Assembly (NCBI GenBank): GCA_017893485.1
Contig: CM030359.1
Coordinates: 26,805,750 to 26,869,749, forward strand
Direction: 5' to 3'
Origin: Hemerocallis citrina
Taxonomy: Eukaryota > Streptophyta > Magnoliopsida > Asparagales > Asphodelaceae
DNA length: 64,000 nt
Positions 1-11,079 of this stretch are shown piece after piece. The notes below the pieces were generated by a model, which saw nothing but the letters and a program-made list of their open reading frames with translations, was not told the origin of the DNA and searched no databases. A program made the position numbers and the translations under genes. Every line of letters starts with the position of its first letter. Position 1 is the first letter of the stretch.

Positions 1-654
1 TTTCTATTTTTTTGTGAACTTGTTAATTGTTATATTGTTAAACATTAATGACATAACCCCTTCCTGCGTCTCTGAGTAAATACAGAAAACAAATTGCAGA
101 TATGCCTGCTACTGGATTCTTGTAAAACATACATATAATTGACCTAGTTGTGAGTCATGTGACAAAAAATGATGCAAAGGCATTGTGTGTTGAATCTATT
201 GTATAATTGTTGTGCTTTGAAGATTCCTGAGATCTCACATTGTCACTCTTCTCTAGTATAGCCATATTTAAACGCTAGCAACGCTATTCATGTCTAGGTT
301 TGAGATAGCTTTTGTGATTGTTGTTGACTTTTGACTAGATAAAATACATACTGGATGCAGATGGCGGGCATAAATCCTGACAAGTGCCAATATTATGGTG
401 CATTAGAATTTTCGTTCTAAATGTGATCTACATATACATACATTATGTATCGTGACTTCTATCTAATATATACATATGAACTGATAAGCCAATTAATTAT
501 TGGCAGTTTCCACTAACTAACCGAATAAATTTTGGCCGACATTTTTGCACCAATTTGTCTGCCTACATGTTGAGCTATACACAGCCCGCATATTGACTTA
601 TACACAATATGTTGGGTGATATGTCAGGGTTGACCAGTAATATTTCTGGCTTTA
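1..654. other. Upstream AT-rich flank, no gene seen
   Basis: No open frame with recognisable family similarity, no RNA gene and no clear terminal repeats were seen. The sequence is AT-rich and probably belongs to the upstream intergenic or promoter-distal region of the DnaJ gene that starts at 1882. Confidence 0.5.
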
Positions 655-854
655 TCTCTGATATTATAATGGGAGAAGAGTTGTCATTTGTAAATCTATC
701 CCCTTATGTTCTTCGCATGTGCAACTCCAACTCTCCCAACACACTTTTAAAATTTTTTATATTATTAAACCATGCCTCGCATGTGCTATATTACATTACT
801 TTAAAAACTATATTTTTATTTATTAAAATGTGCGTTGCACGTGCTAAATACTAT
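655..854 (+). mobile_element. Degenerate short non-autonomous Helitron
   Basis: The left end reads TCTCTGATATTATAATGGGA, close to the TCTCTACTACTATAATGGGA start of a better preserved copy at 54913. The right end has a GC-rich near-palindrome (GTGCGTTGCAC at about 831) a few bases before CTAT, where an intact Helitron would have CTAG followed by host T. There is no coding capacity. The call rests on similarity to the two other copies in the window; the changed terminus means this copy is probably old. Confidence 0.5.
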
Positions 855-1110
855 GTTAAAAATGACAGGCTTCTTATCTTCAATACCGGTGACAGCTACA
901 TAAAAAGGACACATCGGCTGACATGTAGAGGCAACATTTGATACTGAGACCATGTAGATTACTGATTCCACATCCTGATAATTTCCTCTTTCCCATCAAT
1001 AGTGCTCATAAAAAAATTGAGAGGGCTGTGGAAAATTACCAAACTTAAGCATTGTGGCATGGATTTCCTTATCTCAACTGAATAATGTGCGATGTTGCAA
1101 AATACATACA

Positions 1111-1498
1111 TGGAACTTACTATTTTTCTGATATAATAGAGTACGTAGTTCGAATTTCATATCATATTCATGACTTTAAGTGTAGTTTTTGCCTATGTAG
1201 TAAAATTTGCGCGACCTCTTTGAACGTATGTTGCTGTATATTTGATAGTTGTTTCTTTTATTCTGTTGTACGCTTTACTTCACCAGATCAGTTCCTCACT
1301 AGATTTCGATGTTGCGTGGAACTTACTATTTTTCTGATATAATAGAGTACGTAGTTCGAATTTCATATCATATTCATGACTTTAAGTGTAGTTTTTGCCT
1401 ATGTAGTAAAATTTGCACGACCTCTTTGAACGTATGTGGCTGTATATTTGATAGTTGTTTCTTTTATTCTGTTGTACGCTTTACTTCACCAGATCAGT
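1111..1498 (+). repeat. Two-copy tandem duplication, period 206 bp
   Basis: A 182-bp segment (1111-1292) starting TGGAACTTACTATTTTTCTG and ending CACCAGATCAGT is repeated at 1317-1498 with very few substitutions (for example GCGCGACC against GCACGACC). Both copies sit between 390 and 770 bp upstream of the DnaJ start codon, in what is likely promoter or 5' UTR intron sequence. The high identity points to a recent duplication. Confidence 0.9.
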
Positions 1499-1881
1499 GG
1501 GGTGATATCATGATATGTAAAAGACAATAAACCTAGAGTGGCACTCTAGGATATTTTTCTAGTTGTCTGGATTTTGGTAGAGAAACTCTTATAAAAGCTT
1601 TGTAATTTTTCTTTGATTACGATTTTTCACCCGACACTCTATTCTCCATGCAGGAACGACCTAGAGGAATGCTGAACATCGGTTGGCAGTTGTGACCATA
1701 CATGAATACTTGAATTTATTGCCCTCTGTCCGGTAACTTTCAGTAGTGAAAGGTTTAAGAAGAAAGAATCCTTCTCATGATTCACCAATATTGGCTTGAT
1801 GCAGAGGGATGGTTTCTTCTCATTGTCAGCTAATCTCACATAAGTGATATCTATTAGCTGTTTTTTCTCTCGTAAATCACA
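1499..1881 (+). other. Probable 5' leader of the DnaJ gene
   Basis: A pyrimidine-rich stretch ending CTCCATGCAG at 1653 looks like an intron acceptor, so the mRNA leader may start a new exon at 1654. The sequence CGTAAATCACA lies directly before the ATG at 1882. The leader intron is inferred from the splice motif only. Confidence 0.4.
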
Positions 1882-4749
1882 ATGGAATGCAATAAAGAAG
1901 AGGCTGTCAGAGCAAAGGACATCGCCGAGAACAAAATGAAAGTCAAAGATTATATTGCTGCTAAAAAGATTGCTCTCAAAGCCCAACAGCTCTTTCCAGA
2001 ATTGGAGAACATCTCCCAACTCTTAGCTGTTTGTGAAGTTCACTGCCGTGCTAGTAATAAAGTCAATGGCGAAATAGATTGGTACAGTATTCTTCAAGTA
2101 GAGCAGACTGCTGATGATGCATCCATTAAGAAGCAGTACCGAAAGCTTGCTCTTTCACTTCACCCAGATAAAAACAAGTTTGCTGGTGCAGAAGCTGCTT
2201 TTAAGCTAATTGGCGAGGCTCATATGACATTATCTGATAAGGCTAAGCGTGCTGTTTATGACATGAAAAGAAGATCAACTACTAGGCCAGCCATCTCAAG
2301 ACCACCAGCTCAGCAACAGAATAAGACTTCTTTTGTTAGAAAACAACCTTCAGTTCAGGCCAGTTTCACAAACACAAACACTTTTCAATTTGGCGGTGGC
2401 ATAAATCAGCAACAGCAGTCTTCGGCATCTAATAGCCAAACCTTTTGGACTATGTGCCCTAATTGTTGCATGAAGTTCCAATATTTCCGGACGCTAGTGA
2501 ATAGAAATCTCCGGTGCCATAGATGTTTAACAAATTACAATGCGAGTGAATTGACTGAACAGGCCGTGCCCCGTTCTTGGGAGGAGGTTTCTGCTCCTAG
2601 CAACCAAACCCAAAATTTGAAGCAAGAAGTTCCAGTTTGCAAATCTTTTTCAGGCATGGGTTCTAAAATAAATGGGGCTGAGGGATCCAAATCTAGATCT
2701 GGAGTGAATGTGGTTCATGGTAATGGTGATTTCACAAGTAAGCAGAAGGATGATGGTAAACCGGAAAGAGCGAATATTCAGAAGGCTGGTAAGAGTCAGA
2801 AGAGAGGTAGAAAGGCGGTAGTTGAATCCAGTAGCGAGTCCGAAAGTAGCACAGATGTTGAAGATACGGACATTGAAGATGATGTTTGTCCCCCAGACCA
2901 GAATTCCGGGCCCAGTACAGGTCGTTATCCGCGAAGGTCTTCCCGGCTTAAGCAAAATGTTACATATAAAGAAGGTGGAAGTGACAATGACGATTTTGCT
3001 AGTCCTCCCAAAAGGTTAAGGAAGGTTGGCTCTGTGCTTGAAGATCATGATGGTCAGAGTAAAGAAAACTCTTGTAAGGAAAGTTCACCAGACTCTGGAG
3101 AAGCAGCAAACAGTAATATGCATGAAACCAAACAAGCACCAAGTGTGAAAGAGGAAGTTTTTAAAGCAAGAAGTGAATCAAATGCAACTTCCGCAGCTCA
3201 CTCAAAAGTCAGGTCTTTTTCAGCCCCTGATCCTGAATTTTATGACTTTGAGAAGGAGAGGGATCTGAGTAAGTTCAAAGCTGGTCAGATCTGGGCTGTC
3301 TACGATGACTTAGACGCAATGCCTAGATTCTATACTTTGATTTTGGAAGTTCATGTCCCATTCAGGCTTCGTTTCACTTGGCTCGAGCACAATTCTACGA
3401 CTGAATTCGAACAAGAATGGATTAGTAAATATCTGCCAGTTGCTTGTGGGACCTTCAAGCATGGAAAGACGACATCAACGAAGGACTTGCAGATGTTCTC
3501 TCATCTTATATCTTTTAATAAAGGAACAAAAGGAAGCACGTATGATATACATCCAAAAAAAGGGGAGGTGTGGGCTACATTCAAGGATTGGTCTGTCCGG
3601 TGGTGCTCAGATGCAGACATTAATAGGCATTACGAATATGAAATTATCGAAGTCATTTCAGATGATGGTGATTTTCAAGTTGCTGATTTGGTTAAGGTGG
3701 AAGGATTTGTCAGCTTGTTTGTAAGATCTAAAGTTAAAGGGTGTTCCCAGGTACCACGTGCTGAATTGCTTCGATTTTCTCACATGATTCCCTACTATAG
3801 AATGTCCGATTGTGAAAGAAAAGGTGTTCCAGAAGGTTCTTTCGAGCTCGATACTGCTTCCCTCCCCATTAATTTTGCAGAAACTTTTCCTTCCATTAAC
3901 CTCAACAGTGCCTCTGTTAAACCGGAGAAGTTGGACGACCTCAACAATGCCTCTGTTAAACCAGAGAAGTTGGAAGACATTAATGATAATTCAACCAGAG
4001 AAAATGGAAATGTCGATTATGAATTCCATAGCTCTCACCCCTTAGATTCACCAAGCCCTCCATCCTATGAAATTCCCCAAACTGACTTCCATGACTTCCA
4101 AGAAGATCGCTCCATTGAAAAGTTCAACAAGGGACAGATCTGGGCACTTTACAGTGACGTCGACCAGTTCCCCAAGTTCTATGCCAAAATAAAGAAAGTT
4201 GATGTGGAAGATGTTTCAATTACTGTATCATGGATTGAGCTTTGCACTCAAGGTAAGAAGGATGAGCTTATGTGGGTAGAGAATGATTTGCCTGCTGCGT
4301 GTGGGAGATTTAAAGTTACTCGTGAGACTGAACCCCCCTTTGATACCACAGATACCTTTTCTCATTTAGTGAATGCAGTACAGTTTGGGAGAAGGGGGGA
4401 TCAGTATGATATTTACCCGAAAAGTGGGGAGGTCTGGGCAATATACAAGGACTGGAATGTTAACTGGACTCGTTCGGACTTGACTAAATGCCAATATGAT
4501 GTGGTTGAAATCCTCAGTTGTGTTGGTTCTGTCATTAAGGTTTTGGTGTTGACCAAGGTAGAGTCTTATACTGCTGTATTCATGCCAGAAATGAAAGGAG
4601 GTAATGAGCACATGGTGGAGATTCCGATATCTGAGAATTTGAGATTCTCCCACCAGATTCCTGCATTCAGATTGACAGATGAAGCTGATGGTGCATTGTA
4701 TGGTTATTGGGAACTTGATTCTGCTTCTATTCCAAAGGATTTAATGTAA
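1882..4749 (+). CDS. J-domain (DnaJ/Hsp40) protein with two DUF3444 domains
   Basis: Single-exon gene of 955 residues and the only intact host gene in the window. The N-terminus (MECNKEEAVRAKDIAENKM) matches the conserved start of plant J-domain/DUF3444 proteins, which fixes the start codon. The J domain covers about residues 66-128, with the HPD triad at 94-96 that stimulates Hsp70 ATPase. A CxxC pair (CPNC at 192-195, CHRC at 212-215) suggests a small zinc-binding module. Residues about 290-345 are basic then acidic and serine-rich (SQKRGRK, then SSSESESS), consistent with a nuclear protein. Two DUF3444 domains follow at about 450-640 and 734-932, each with GQIWA(V/L)Y and GEVWA motifs. A 13-residue tandem duplication (unit containing ASVKPEKL) lies between them. 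Family members are presumed Hsp70 co-chaperones; the client is unknown. No lesion is seen. Confidence 0.95.
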   Translation: MECNKEEAVRAKDIAENKMKVKDYIAAKKIALKAQQLFPELENISQLLAVCEVHCRASNKVNGEIDWYSILQVEQTADDASIKKQYRKLALSLHPDKNKFAGAEAAFKLIGEAHMTLSDKAKRAVYDMKRRSTTRPAISRPPAQQQNKTSFVRKQPSVQASFTNTNTFQFGGGINQQQQSSASNSQTFWTMCPNCCMKFQYFRTLVNRNLRCHRCLTNYNASELTEQAVPRSWEEVSAPSNQTQNLKQEVPVCKSFSGMGSKINGAEGSKSRSGVNVVHGNGDFTSKQKDDGKPERANIQKAGKSQKRGRKAVVESSSESESSTDVEDTDIEDDVCPPDQNSGPSTGRYPRRSSRLKQNVTYKEGGSDNDDFASPPKRLRKVGSVLEDHDGQSKENSCKESSPDSGEAANSNMHETKQAPSVKEEVFKARSESNATSAAHSKVRSFSAPDPEFYDFEKERDLSKFKAGQIWAVYDDLDAMPRFYTLILEVHVPFRLRFTWLEHNSTTEFEQEWISKYLPVACGTFKHGKTTSTKDLQMFSHLISFNKGTKGSTYDIHPKKGEVWATFKDWSVRWCSDADINRHYEYEIIEVISDDGDFQVADLVKVEGFVSLFVRSKVKGCSQVPRAELLRFSHMIPYYRMSDCERKGVPEGSFELDTASLPINFAETFPSINLNSASVKPEKLDDLNNASVKPEKLEDINDNSTRENGNVDYEFHSSHPLDSPSPPSYEIPQTDFHDFQEDRSIEKFNKGQIWALYSDVDQFPKFYAKIKKVDVEDVSITVSWIELCTQGKKDELMWVENDLPAACGRFKVTRETEPPFDTTDTFSHLVNAVQFGRRGDQYDIYPKSGEVWAIYKDWNVNWTRSDLTKCQYDVVEILSCVGSVIKVLVLTKVESYTAVFMPEMKGGNEHMVEIPISENLRFSHQIPAFRLTDEADGALYGYWELDSASIPKDLM

Positions 4750-5809
4750 AATTTTCAGATAGAAATGCAACACCTGGTGGGGTCTGGTAATGAAGCTGGT
4801 TTTGGAATTATGTGATGAGGAGCTGTTTGTGAATCTAGTGTGCTTATTGCCTTCATAGCAAATTTTCTAAAAAATCGTCTCAATTTTGCTCAGAAGCTGC
4901 AGAAATTGTATAATACTTTTGGTCTTTCCTTAAGTTTCGAGCAGATGCTTAATTGTGAGTTACCTTAAGCTATGATAGTCTCATTTCTAGGGATTAGGTG
5001 GCATATCCTGTTCCAAGACTTTTACAAGTTATGACTAAGAAAAACAGCATTTTAGCATGTCTATTCTTTTTGGCAATCTTCCTTCTGTTTTTCCTGGGCA
5101 TTTTATGTGTATCTTTCATGTAGCCTTCGAGTTCTTGAAAATCAGCTAGCCAGTCTTTACCAAGGGGAATTTCCTCCTTTTAAGGTGTGTATTGGACATA
5201 TAATTACGCACATCTTTTCTGCACCTGCATATCCCCCCCCCCCCCCCCTTCCCTCTTCCTGTATTTTGTGAATTATTGCCCAAAAAGACACTTTTTAACA
5301 GCATGTGCATCTGTGGCCATTTATGCAACTGCTTGTTCTGCATTTTTTGACAATGCCTATATCTATGTGTGTATATTATATATCTCTCTCGTTGTGTACC
5401 ACTGCAGTGAGTGCGTGCATGCATGCTTTATTTATATCGTATCATCATTTTAGTTTCCTTACAAAAAAAGAAATATCGTTCTACTTGGCCAATTATGTGA
5501 TTGAATTTCTGCTCAACCATGTTGATGTTGATGTTGCTGTTGCGGATTTTGCCCCTAGTTTCTTTCATGGCCGTGTATTATGATTAGAGAGATGAAGTGC
5601 TTGAGCTTTCAAAATGTGACCTGTGTGTAACATTGGACTATTTATATTTATTATCTCCAGTTAGACATGTTTGTTCGATTCCAGATCAGTATTTATTTCG
5701 AATGAAGTAGTTCTGTAATTATTTTATAGAGTAGTTGTCTGATTATGTTGAAGTAAACTAGCTTTCTTATTGATCCTTAAAGTCCAATTATGCTAGATTT
5801 CCCTCCCCC

Positions 5810-5849
<40 letters not shown>

Positions 5850-6270
5850 TTATCTATTAATACAAATCTGCATGTGTTGCCAGTGTCAGGTAATCTAGAC
5901 CCAGCCTTTATTTTGGTTATCACTAGTTATAAGCTTTCCTACAGCAGTATCCTGTATTGCCTATGTATATATTGACTTGAATGTTGATAGTTGCTAACTG
6001 CTAAGAACTGCTAGTTTTAATTGTTGAGTTCCTTTTTGACTTGGAGCCGTCTCTATTGCATGATAAGAGATTTAATGATTTATAGTACCTTAATACAGTT
6101 CCCAGTTATGTTCATTTTCCTTATCCTTTTTTCACCGACTAAACAAAAGCATACCCATGAGGCTACAACCATTGCAATAGTCCCCCCCCTTCGTCTTTTT
6201 TTCCCCCCAATTTCTGAAGATTTAAAATTTATTAATGCATACTTGTTCTGGTTCTTGCAGGCTTCGTTTG

Positions 6271-6303
<33 letters not shown>

Positions 6304-6682
6304 TTTCTCCCCAATTTCTGAATATTTCAAATTTATTAATGCATACTTGTTCTGGTTCTTGCAGGCTTCGTTGGTGCTGGACATGGTGTCTTCTGTGGTT
6401 CTTGTTTCCACACATCTGTGGTTTTTGGACAACTGAGAACATGAAGCATTCAGTTTATTTTGTGGTCGGCGTTTGTTTTATTCTGGATGCCCTCAACTAA
6501 GTGACTTGAAGTTATTACATGAATTTACTGTACTTTCTCGTTGCAAGTAAGCCTAGTCTCTGATGCTCGTAGGTTGCTTGTAAATTTAGGAAGCACTAGT
6601 TTGTTTTGTGAAGCGTTAATCCTGTTGCAAGTGTTTTTTGTGTTTGTGGGCTTCTACCATAGCCTTACCCACTTGGGGGGAT
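4750..6682 (+). other. DnaJ 3' UTR and downstream region with poly-C tracts
   Basis: This stretch holds no second gene. It contains four homopolymer C runs: 5233-5248 (16 C), 5811-5849 (39 C), 6182-6189 (8 C) and 6272-6297 (26 C). Duplicated segments at about 6190-6373 end in TTCTTGCAG, a good splice acceptor, so a 3' UTR intron of the DnaJ gene is possible. Open frames through the C runs translate to polyproline and are not genes. Confidence 0.6.
6190..6373 (+). repeat. Tandem duplication (about 104 bp) carrying a splice-acceptor motif
   Basis: Copy 1 (about 6190-6269) and copy 2 (about 6296-6373) share ATTTATTAATGCATACTTG followed by TTCTGGTTCTTGCAGGCTTC. The poly-C run at 6272-6297 lies exactly between them. 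Both copies keep a polypyrimidine tract and AG, so either could act as a 3' splice site. Confidence 0.8.
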
Positions 6683-6687
6683 ACATG

Positions 6688-7230
6688 TGTGACATAGGAT
6701 AAATAAAGCAGCATCAGTCAGGGCCCTCTGATCTCCTCTGGATCCTCCCTTCTGTGATCATCAGGCCAGCTACAGTCCAAGGGGCTTCAGCCAGCTCAGG
6801 TCCCATGGACAAACGGGTCCAATCCGGCCCGTTAGGGCTCCAGACCCGTTTATCCCTGCCTATAAATACTCAATTTTCCTCCTCACTTTGGCAGGTAATC
6901 AAACTTTTTCCATCTGAATCTTAGCTGCCCAGTTTCTTTTCCCGCGACTGACTAGATCGTCGGATGACCTGTCATCGGGACTTCTCCCGGTGTTTTTAGG
7001 CATTGTGTAGGTACAGAAGACCCGAGTCGAGCCTACTACATTCTCAGTCGAGCCGAGCTTCTGGATCCGAGCCGAGCCACTCCCCTCTACCTCCCCGTTC
7101 TTACCTCCTCCGAGCCGGCTTCCGCTGCCCGGGGTTGGACCAGGACCAGTACCGCATAAGGACTTTCACTATACTAATAACAAGAACGCATACCTATTGC
7201 CCCCACACACCCCAAAAACAAACAACATTA
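6688..7230 (+). repeat. Left LTR of the Tat-like element
   Basis: Starts TGTGACATAGGATAAATAAA and ends near AACAACATTA, aligning along its length with 15135-15669. A TATA box (TATAAATA, 6861-6868) marks the likely transcription start. The terminal CA is mutated to TA here. Small open frames inside (for example 7003-7338) are LTR sequence, not genes. Confidence 0.9.
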
Positions 7231-8205
7231 GGTTGGCGTTGTCTGTGGGAACTTTCTTCTAAGTATTGTCGTCCTTCCGAGCTCAGCCAGAGTTGTCACC
7301 TCGGGTCCGAGCCCTCCCATGGCTCCCAAAGTCTGTAGGGCCGTCACCTCGACACGACATCCGGACCCCCTACATCATAGCCGCGCGAATGACCAGTGTT
7401 CCAACCAACATCGGGTCAACGGCGCGGCTCGACCACCAAACGCGTCAGATTTGCGCCGCGTCATCTCTGATAGGCAGGCCAGCCGGACGAGGGGAGAGGC
7501 TGCTTCCAACTCGGTCTCGAACCATCGTCGATAGCCTTCCCAGATGCGCGATCCCCGTAGATGCCGATGGGGCAAAGCCCCCGTCACCAGGGTCGAATTC
7601 CAGAATTTCTGGGACGAGATTCTCCAAGCCATCCGAGGCGGCCAGACTACCGAGCTCTGCCACAGTTCCGACCTCCGGTCAGGAACAGGAGCCGGCGAGT
7701 CCCGCGGATCGGCTTGTCCGATGGAACAGGCAGACGCTGTCCTTCGTCGTTTGGAGGAAATGGAGAACCACCTCGTCCATCTCGGCGAGGGCGGACCAAT
7801 ATAACACCTCGGAATTTACCTGCACGCTCGCCTAAGCCTACCTCATGTAGGCCGACTCAAAGGTATCGCCACCCATACTCTGCCGGTCTCGAGGCATGAC
7901 CATCTTGTCCACAAACTCCATGGAGATGGGGCCCTCGGTCAGAGTGTCCCCCTGGTGGATGGCCCAGTCAGGAGCCCAAGGCTGGAGCCCCTCTTTCCCC
8001 ACCATGGCTTGAGCATCGGCACGAAGAGGAGGAAGGCCCCCCTACACGACCTCTGACACCTTCGAGGCCTTGGAGTTCGGCACGAGGGCGGTCTCCCTCG
8101 ACTGACTCGTCTTCGGCCTCTTCGCCTTCGGCTCGGACGGAATCTCGGAAGCTGTTATGGAAGGGGCCACCGCCTGCTTCCCTTTCTCGGATTACTCCGC
8201 CTTCT
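7231..8205 (+). pseudogene. Gag-like 5' coding remnant of the Tat-like element
   Basis: The stretch is GC-rich (CG-rich codons) unlike its AT-rich surroundings and is open in overlapping frames at 7266-7835 and 7544-7804. One frame contains FQNFWDEILQAIRGG and a short coiled-coil-like segment (LRRLEEMENHLVHL), where the N-terminus of gag would lie in a full Tat element. No zinc knuckle, protease or polymerase follows, and the frame is broken. Assignment to gag is by position and is tentative. Confidence 0.4.
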
Positions 8206-8211
8206 GCTTCT

Positions 8212-9506
8212 TTAGGGCAAGCCTCCTCGCCTTGATCGCTTCGAGGTCCATCTCTGTAAAAAAAGCCCATTAACAAAAGATGAGCACAAAAGAGAAGTAT
8301 AGAAAGAAAAATGAACGAAAAACATACGGGGCGGGGTGGGGCTCAGTCCGGCTCGAACCATGTGACTCTCTGTCACTTTCGGCCAACTTATATTATGGCT
8401 CTTACGGAGGTGCTCCACGAAGGCCTGCTCCTCGGCTGAAAGATCACCCTTCTTTGGCCCCTTGAAGTTCGGCTTATAAAAGTTCCGCCTCGTCGGTATA
8501 TCCCATTGCTCCTCACTCCGGACGACGAAATATTTTCTTTTCCACTCCTTTATCGAGTCGGGGTGGCCATGCACAACCTTACACCCGCTCCGAGGCGATA
8601 CGTAGTAGATCCCCTCGAACTCTCACGACGAGCTGACTCCCAACATGGCTCGGAAGATTCTCAATCTTAGCGGCACTTTCCTCTCCTTACACAACAGGAT
8701 GAAGCTCACCATCTGCTTCCAAGAGTTCGGCCCGAACTGCATCGGACACAGAGAAGACCAATTTAGGATGTCTCTGATGAAAGGATGGATGGGTAGCCGC
8801 AACCCCGAGGAGAACGCATCGGTAGGGAAGATGTAGTACCACGCCGCCAGAGGATCGGTCGGCCGAAGATCAGCACTAGGGACCATCAACTCTTACTCCT
8901 TCCCGATGAAGTAACTTGCGCGGATCACCGAGAGGTCCCCCCCTTTAGAACCGAAGGAGTACCGTCCATCTTAATCCTCACCCGGCTCGGCGACGAAGGC
9001 TGTACCCCGTAGAGGACCAAATCTTCGACATCCTCTGGGTACTTCCTGATCGACCTATGCTGCGGCAGGAAGGGGACCCCTAATTGCCGAGGAGCAACTG
9101 CCCTATCTGGACTGCTCGGCATAGTAAACTTCACCCTCTTCTTTCGAGCTTTAGGAGCCTTCTCGGGCGACGGGGTCACCAACGGCTCGAGGGCAAGGGC
9201 CATAGAAGGGGAGCTAGACCCCTCGGCCTGACCCCCCTCGGTTCTGGACTTTTTAGCAGACGACATCCCCTCGGCAAGGGACCCCTCGGAAGAGTCCTCT
9301 TCGTCCTCACCATCAGTACCCGAGTCGCTGTTCGCCACCACGAATGGCTTGCGGGTGCGCAACGACTCGGCAACGATCACATCGTCCTCCGTGTCCCATG
9401 AAGTCGAAGGTTCCGGAGGATCCGAAGAAGTTGAAGAATCTGATAACCCCGAATGGACAACACTATCTGAAGTAGAAGCGGAGGAGCCGGACTGAGCCCT
9501 AAACAT
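8212..9506 (-). pseudogene. Antisense ORF of Tat-type element (putative gypsy-type transposon domain)
   Basis: Reading on the minus strand from an ATG at 9506, an acidic serine-rich N-terminal part (MFRAQSGSSASTSD...; RKKRVKF basic patch) runs to 8925. A frameshift near 8930 leads into fragments 8889-8623 and 8574-8212, with stops near 8895 and 8620. The second and third fragments contain LAAWYYIFPTDAF, PLRLRIFRAMLG, YYVSPRSGCK and KEWKRKYFVV. These resemble the Pfam domain labelled putative gypsy-type transposon (PF04195), found in antisense ORFs of plant Tat elements. It lies opposite to the LTR polarity, near the 3' end, as expected for that class. Its function is not established. The reading frame is broken, so this copy is not functional. 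Confidence 0.7.
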
Positions 9507-9785
9507 GATAAAAAGACTAACCTGAGTATGGCTTGAACGGAAGGTTGTCGGAAAACTCGTCGACGGTGATGAAAAACCGTAGAGAGAGAAGCTCTGGATT
9601 CTAGAGAGAGAGAGTAAAAGTGAGAAATGAGAAGGGGAGAGGGGGACGCGTATGTATAGAGGATTAAAACTCCTCGATTTTCGCAAAAGTCAGTTACAAT
9701 AACTCATCGATTCGTGCAAAAACGGTTACTGTAACTCCTTAATTCTCGCGAAAAACGGTTCACATAACGGCTATTGGAATCTCTG

Positions 9786-11079
9786 AGCTCGCTCTTCTCG
9801 CCGACCCCTATAAGCCTCGATGGTCAACCTGTATCTCGAGAATATGGGTAGCTTCTACAAGCCAAAGTCTCTCAGGCTCGCTCTTCTCGCCAACCCCCAT
9901 ATACCTCGACGGTTGAACTGTATCTCGAGCGCAGGGGTAGCTTCAACAAGCCAAGTCACTTGGCCTCGCTCGTCCAGCCGACCCCCATAAGCCTCGACGG
10001 TCGACCTGTATCTTGAGCATAGGGGTAGCATCCACAAGCCAAAGTCTCTCAGGCTCGCTCTTCTCGCCGACCCCCTCAAGCCTCGATGGTCGACCTATAT
10101 CTTGAGCACTGGGGTAGCTTCCACAAGCCAAAGTCACTTGGTCTCGCTCGTCTTGCCGACCCCCATAAGCCTCGATGGTCGACCTATATCTCAAGCACAG
10201 GGGTAACTTCCATAAGCCCAGTCACTTGGTCTTGCTTGTCTTGCCGACCCCTCATAAGCCTCGACGGACGACCTGTATCTCGAGCACAGGGATAGCTTCC
10301 ACAAGCCCAGTCACTCGGGCTTGCTCGTCTTGCCGATCCCCATAAGCCTCGATGGTCGACCTATATCTCGAGCACAGGGGTAGCTTCCACAAGCCAAGTC
10401 ACTTGGCCTCGCTCGTCCAGCCAATCCCCATAAGCCTCGACGGTTTACTTGTATCTCGAGCACAGGGATAACTTCAACAAGCCAAGTCATTTAGCCTCGC
10501 TCGTCCAGCCGACCCTTACAAGCCTCGACGGTTGACCTGTATCTCAAGCACAGGGGGGCTTCAACAAGCCAAGTTACTTGGCCTCGCTCGTCCAGCCGAT
10601 CCCCATAAGCCTCGACGGTTGACCTGCATCTCGAGCACATGGGTAGCTTCCATAAGCCCAGTCACTCGGGCTCGCTCGTCCAGCCGACATCTATAAGCCT
10701 CGACGGTCGACCTGTATCTCGAGCACAGGGGGGGCTTCAACAAGCCAAGTCACTTGGCCTCGCTCGTCCAGCCGACCCCCATAAGCCTCAACGGTTGACC
10801 TGCATCTCGAGCACAGGGGTAGCTTCCATAAGCTGTCACTCGGGCTCGCTCGTCCAGCCGACTCCCATAAGCCTCGACGGTCGACTTGTATCTCGAGCAC
10901 CGAGGTAGCTTCAACAAGCCAAGTCATTTGGCCTCGCTCGTCCAGTCGACCCCCATAAGCCTCAACGATCGACCTGTATCTCGAGCACAGGAGTAGCTTC
11001 AACAAGCCAAGTCACTCAGGCTCGCTCGTCCGGCCGACACCCAAAAGCCTCGACGGTCGACCTATACCTCGAGCACAGT
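9786..11079 (+). repeat. 89-bp tandem array, about 14.5 copies
   Basis: The unit contains CCTCGACGGTCGACCTGTAT, then CTCGAGCACAGGGGTAGCTT and AAGCCAAGTCACTTGGCCTC. The first matched positions are 9992, 10081, 10170 and 10259, a steady 89-bp spacing. Two subtypes differ at the start of the CTCGCTC block (CTCGTCCAGCCG and CTCTTCTCGCCG). It lies upstream of the antisense ORF and in the 3' part of the element. Tandem arrays in 3' regions are known from Tat/Ogre elements. Open frames on either strand are by-products. Confidence 0.95.

Noticed and set aside
609..941. 110-codon open frame on the plus strand
   Set aside because: It overlaps the degenerate Helitron, has no family similarity and an AT-driven composition.
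5790..5975. Polyproline open frame
   Set aside because: It is created by the 39-C homopolymer run.
7003..7338. Open frame in the Tat-like LTR
   Set aside because: It lies across the LTR and primer-binding region and is not conserved in the right LTR.
9855..11005. Several minus-strand frames in the 89-bp array (repeated RSTVEAYGG-like peptides)
   Set aside because: They are translations of a tandem DNA repeat whose length is not a multiple of three; frames rotate and there is no domain.
9786..11079. Possible CRISPR-like array (89-bp repeats)
   Set aside because: Units are contiguous with no unique spacers, in a plant LTR element.
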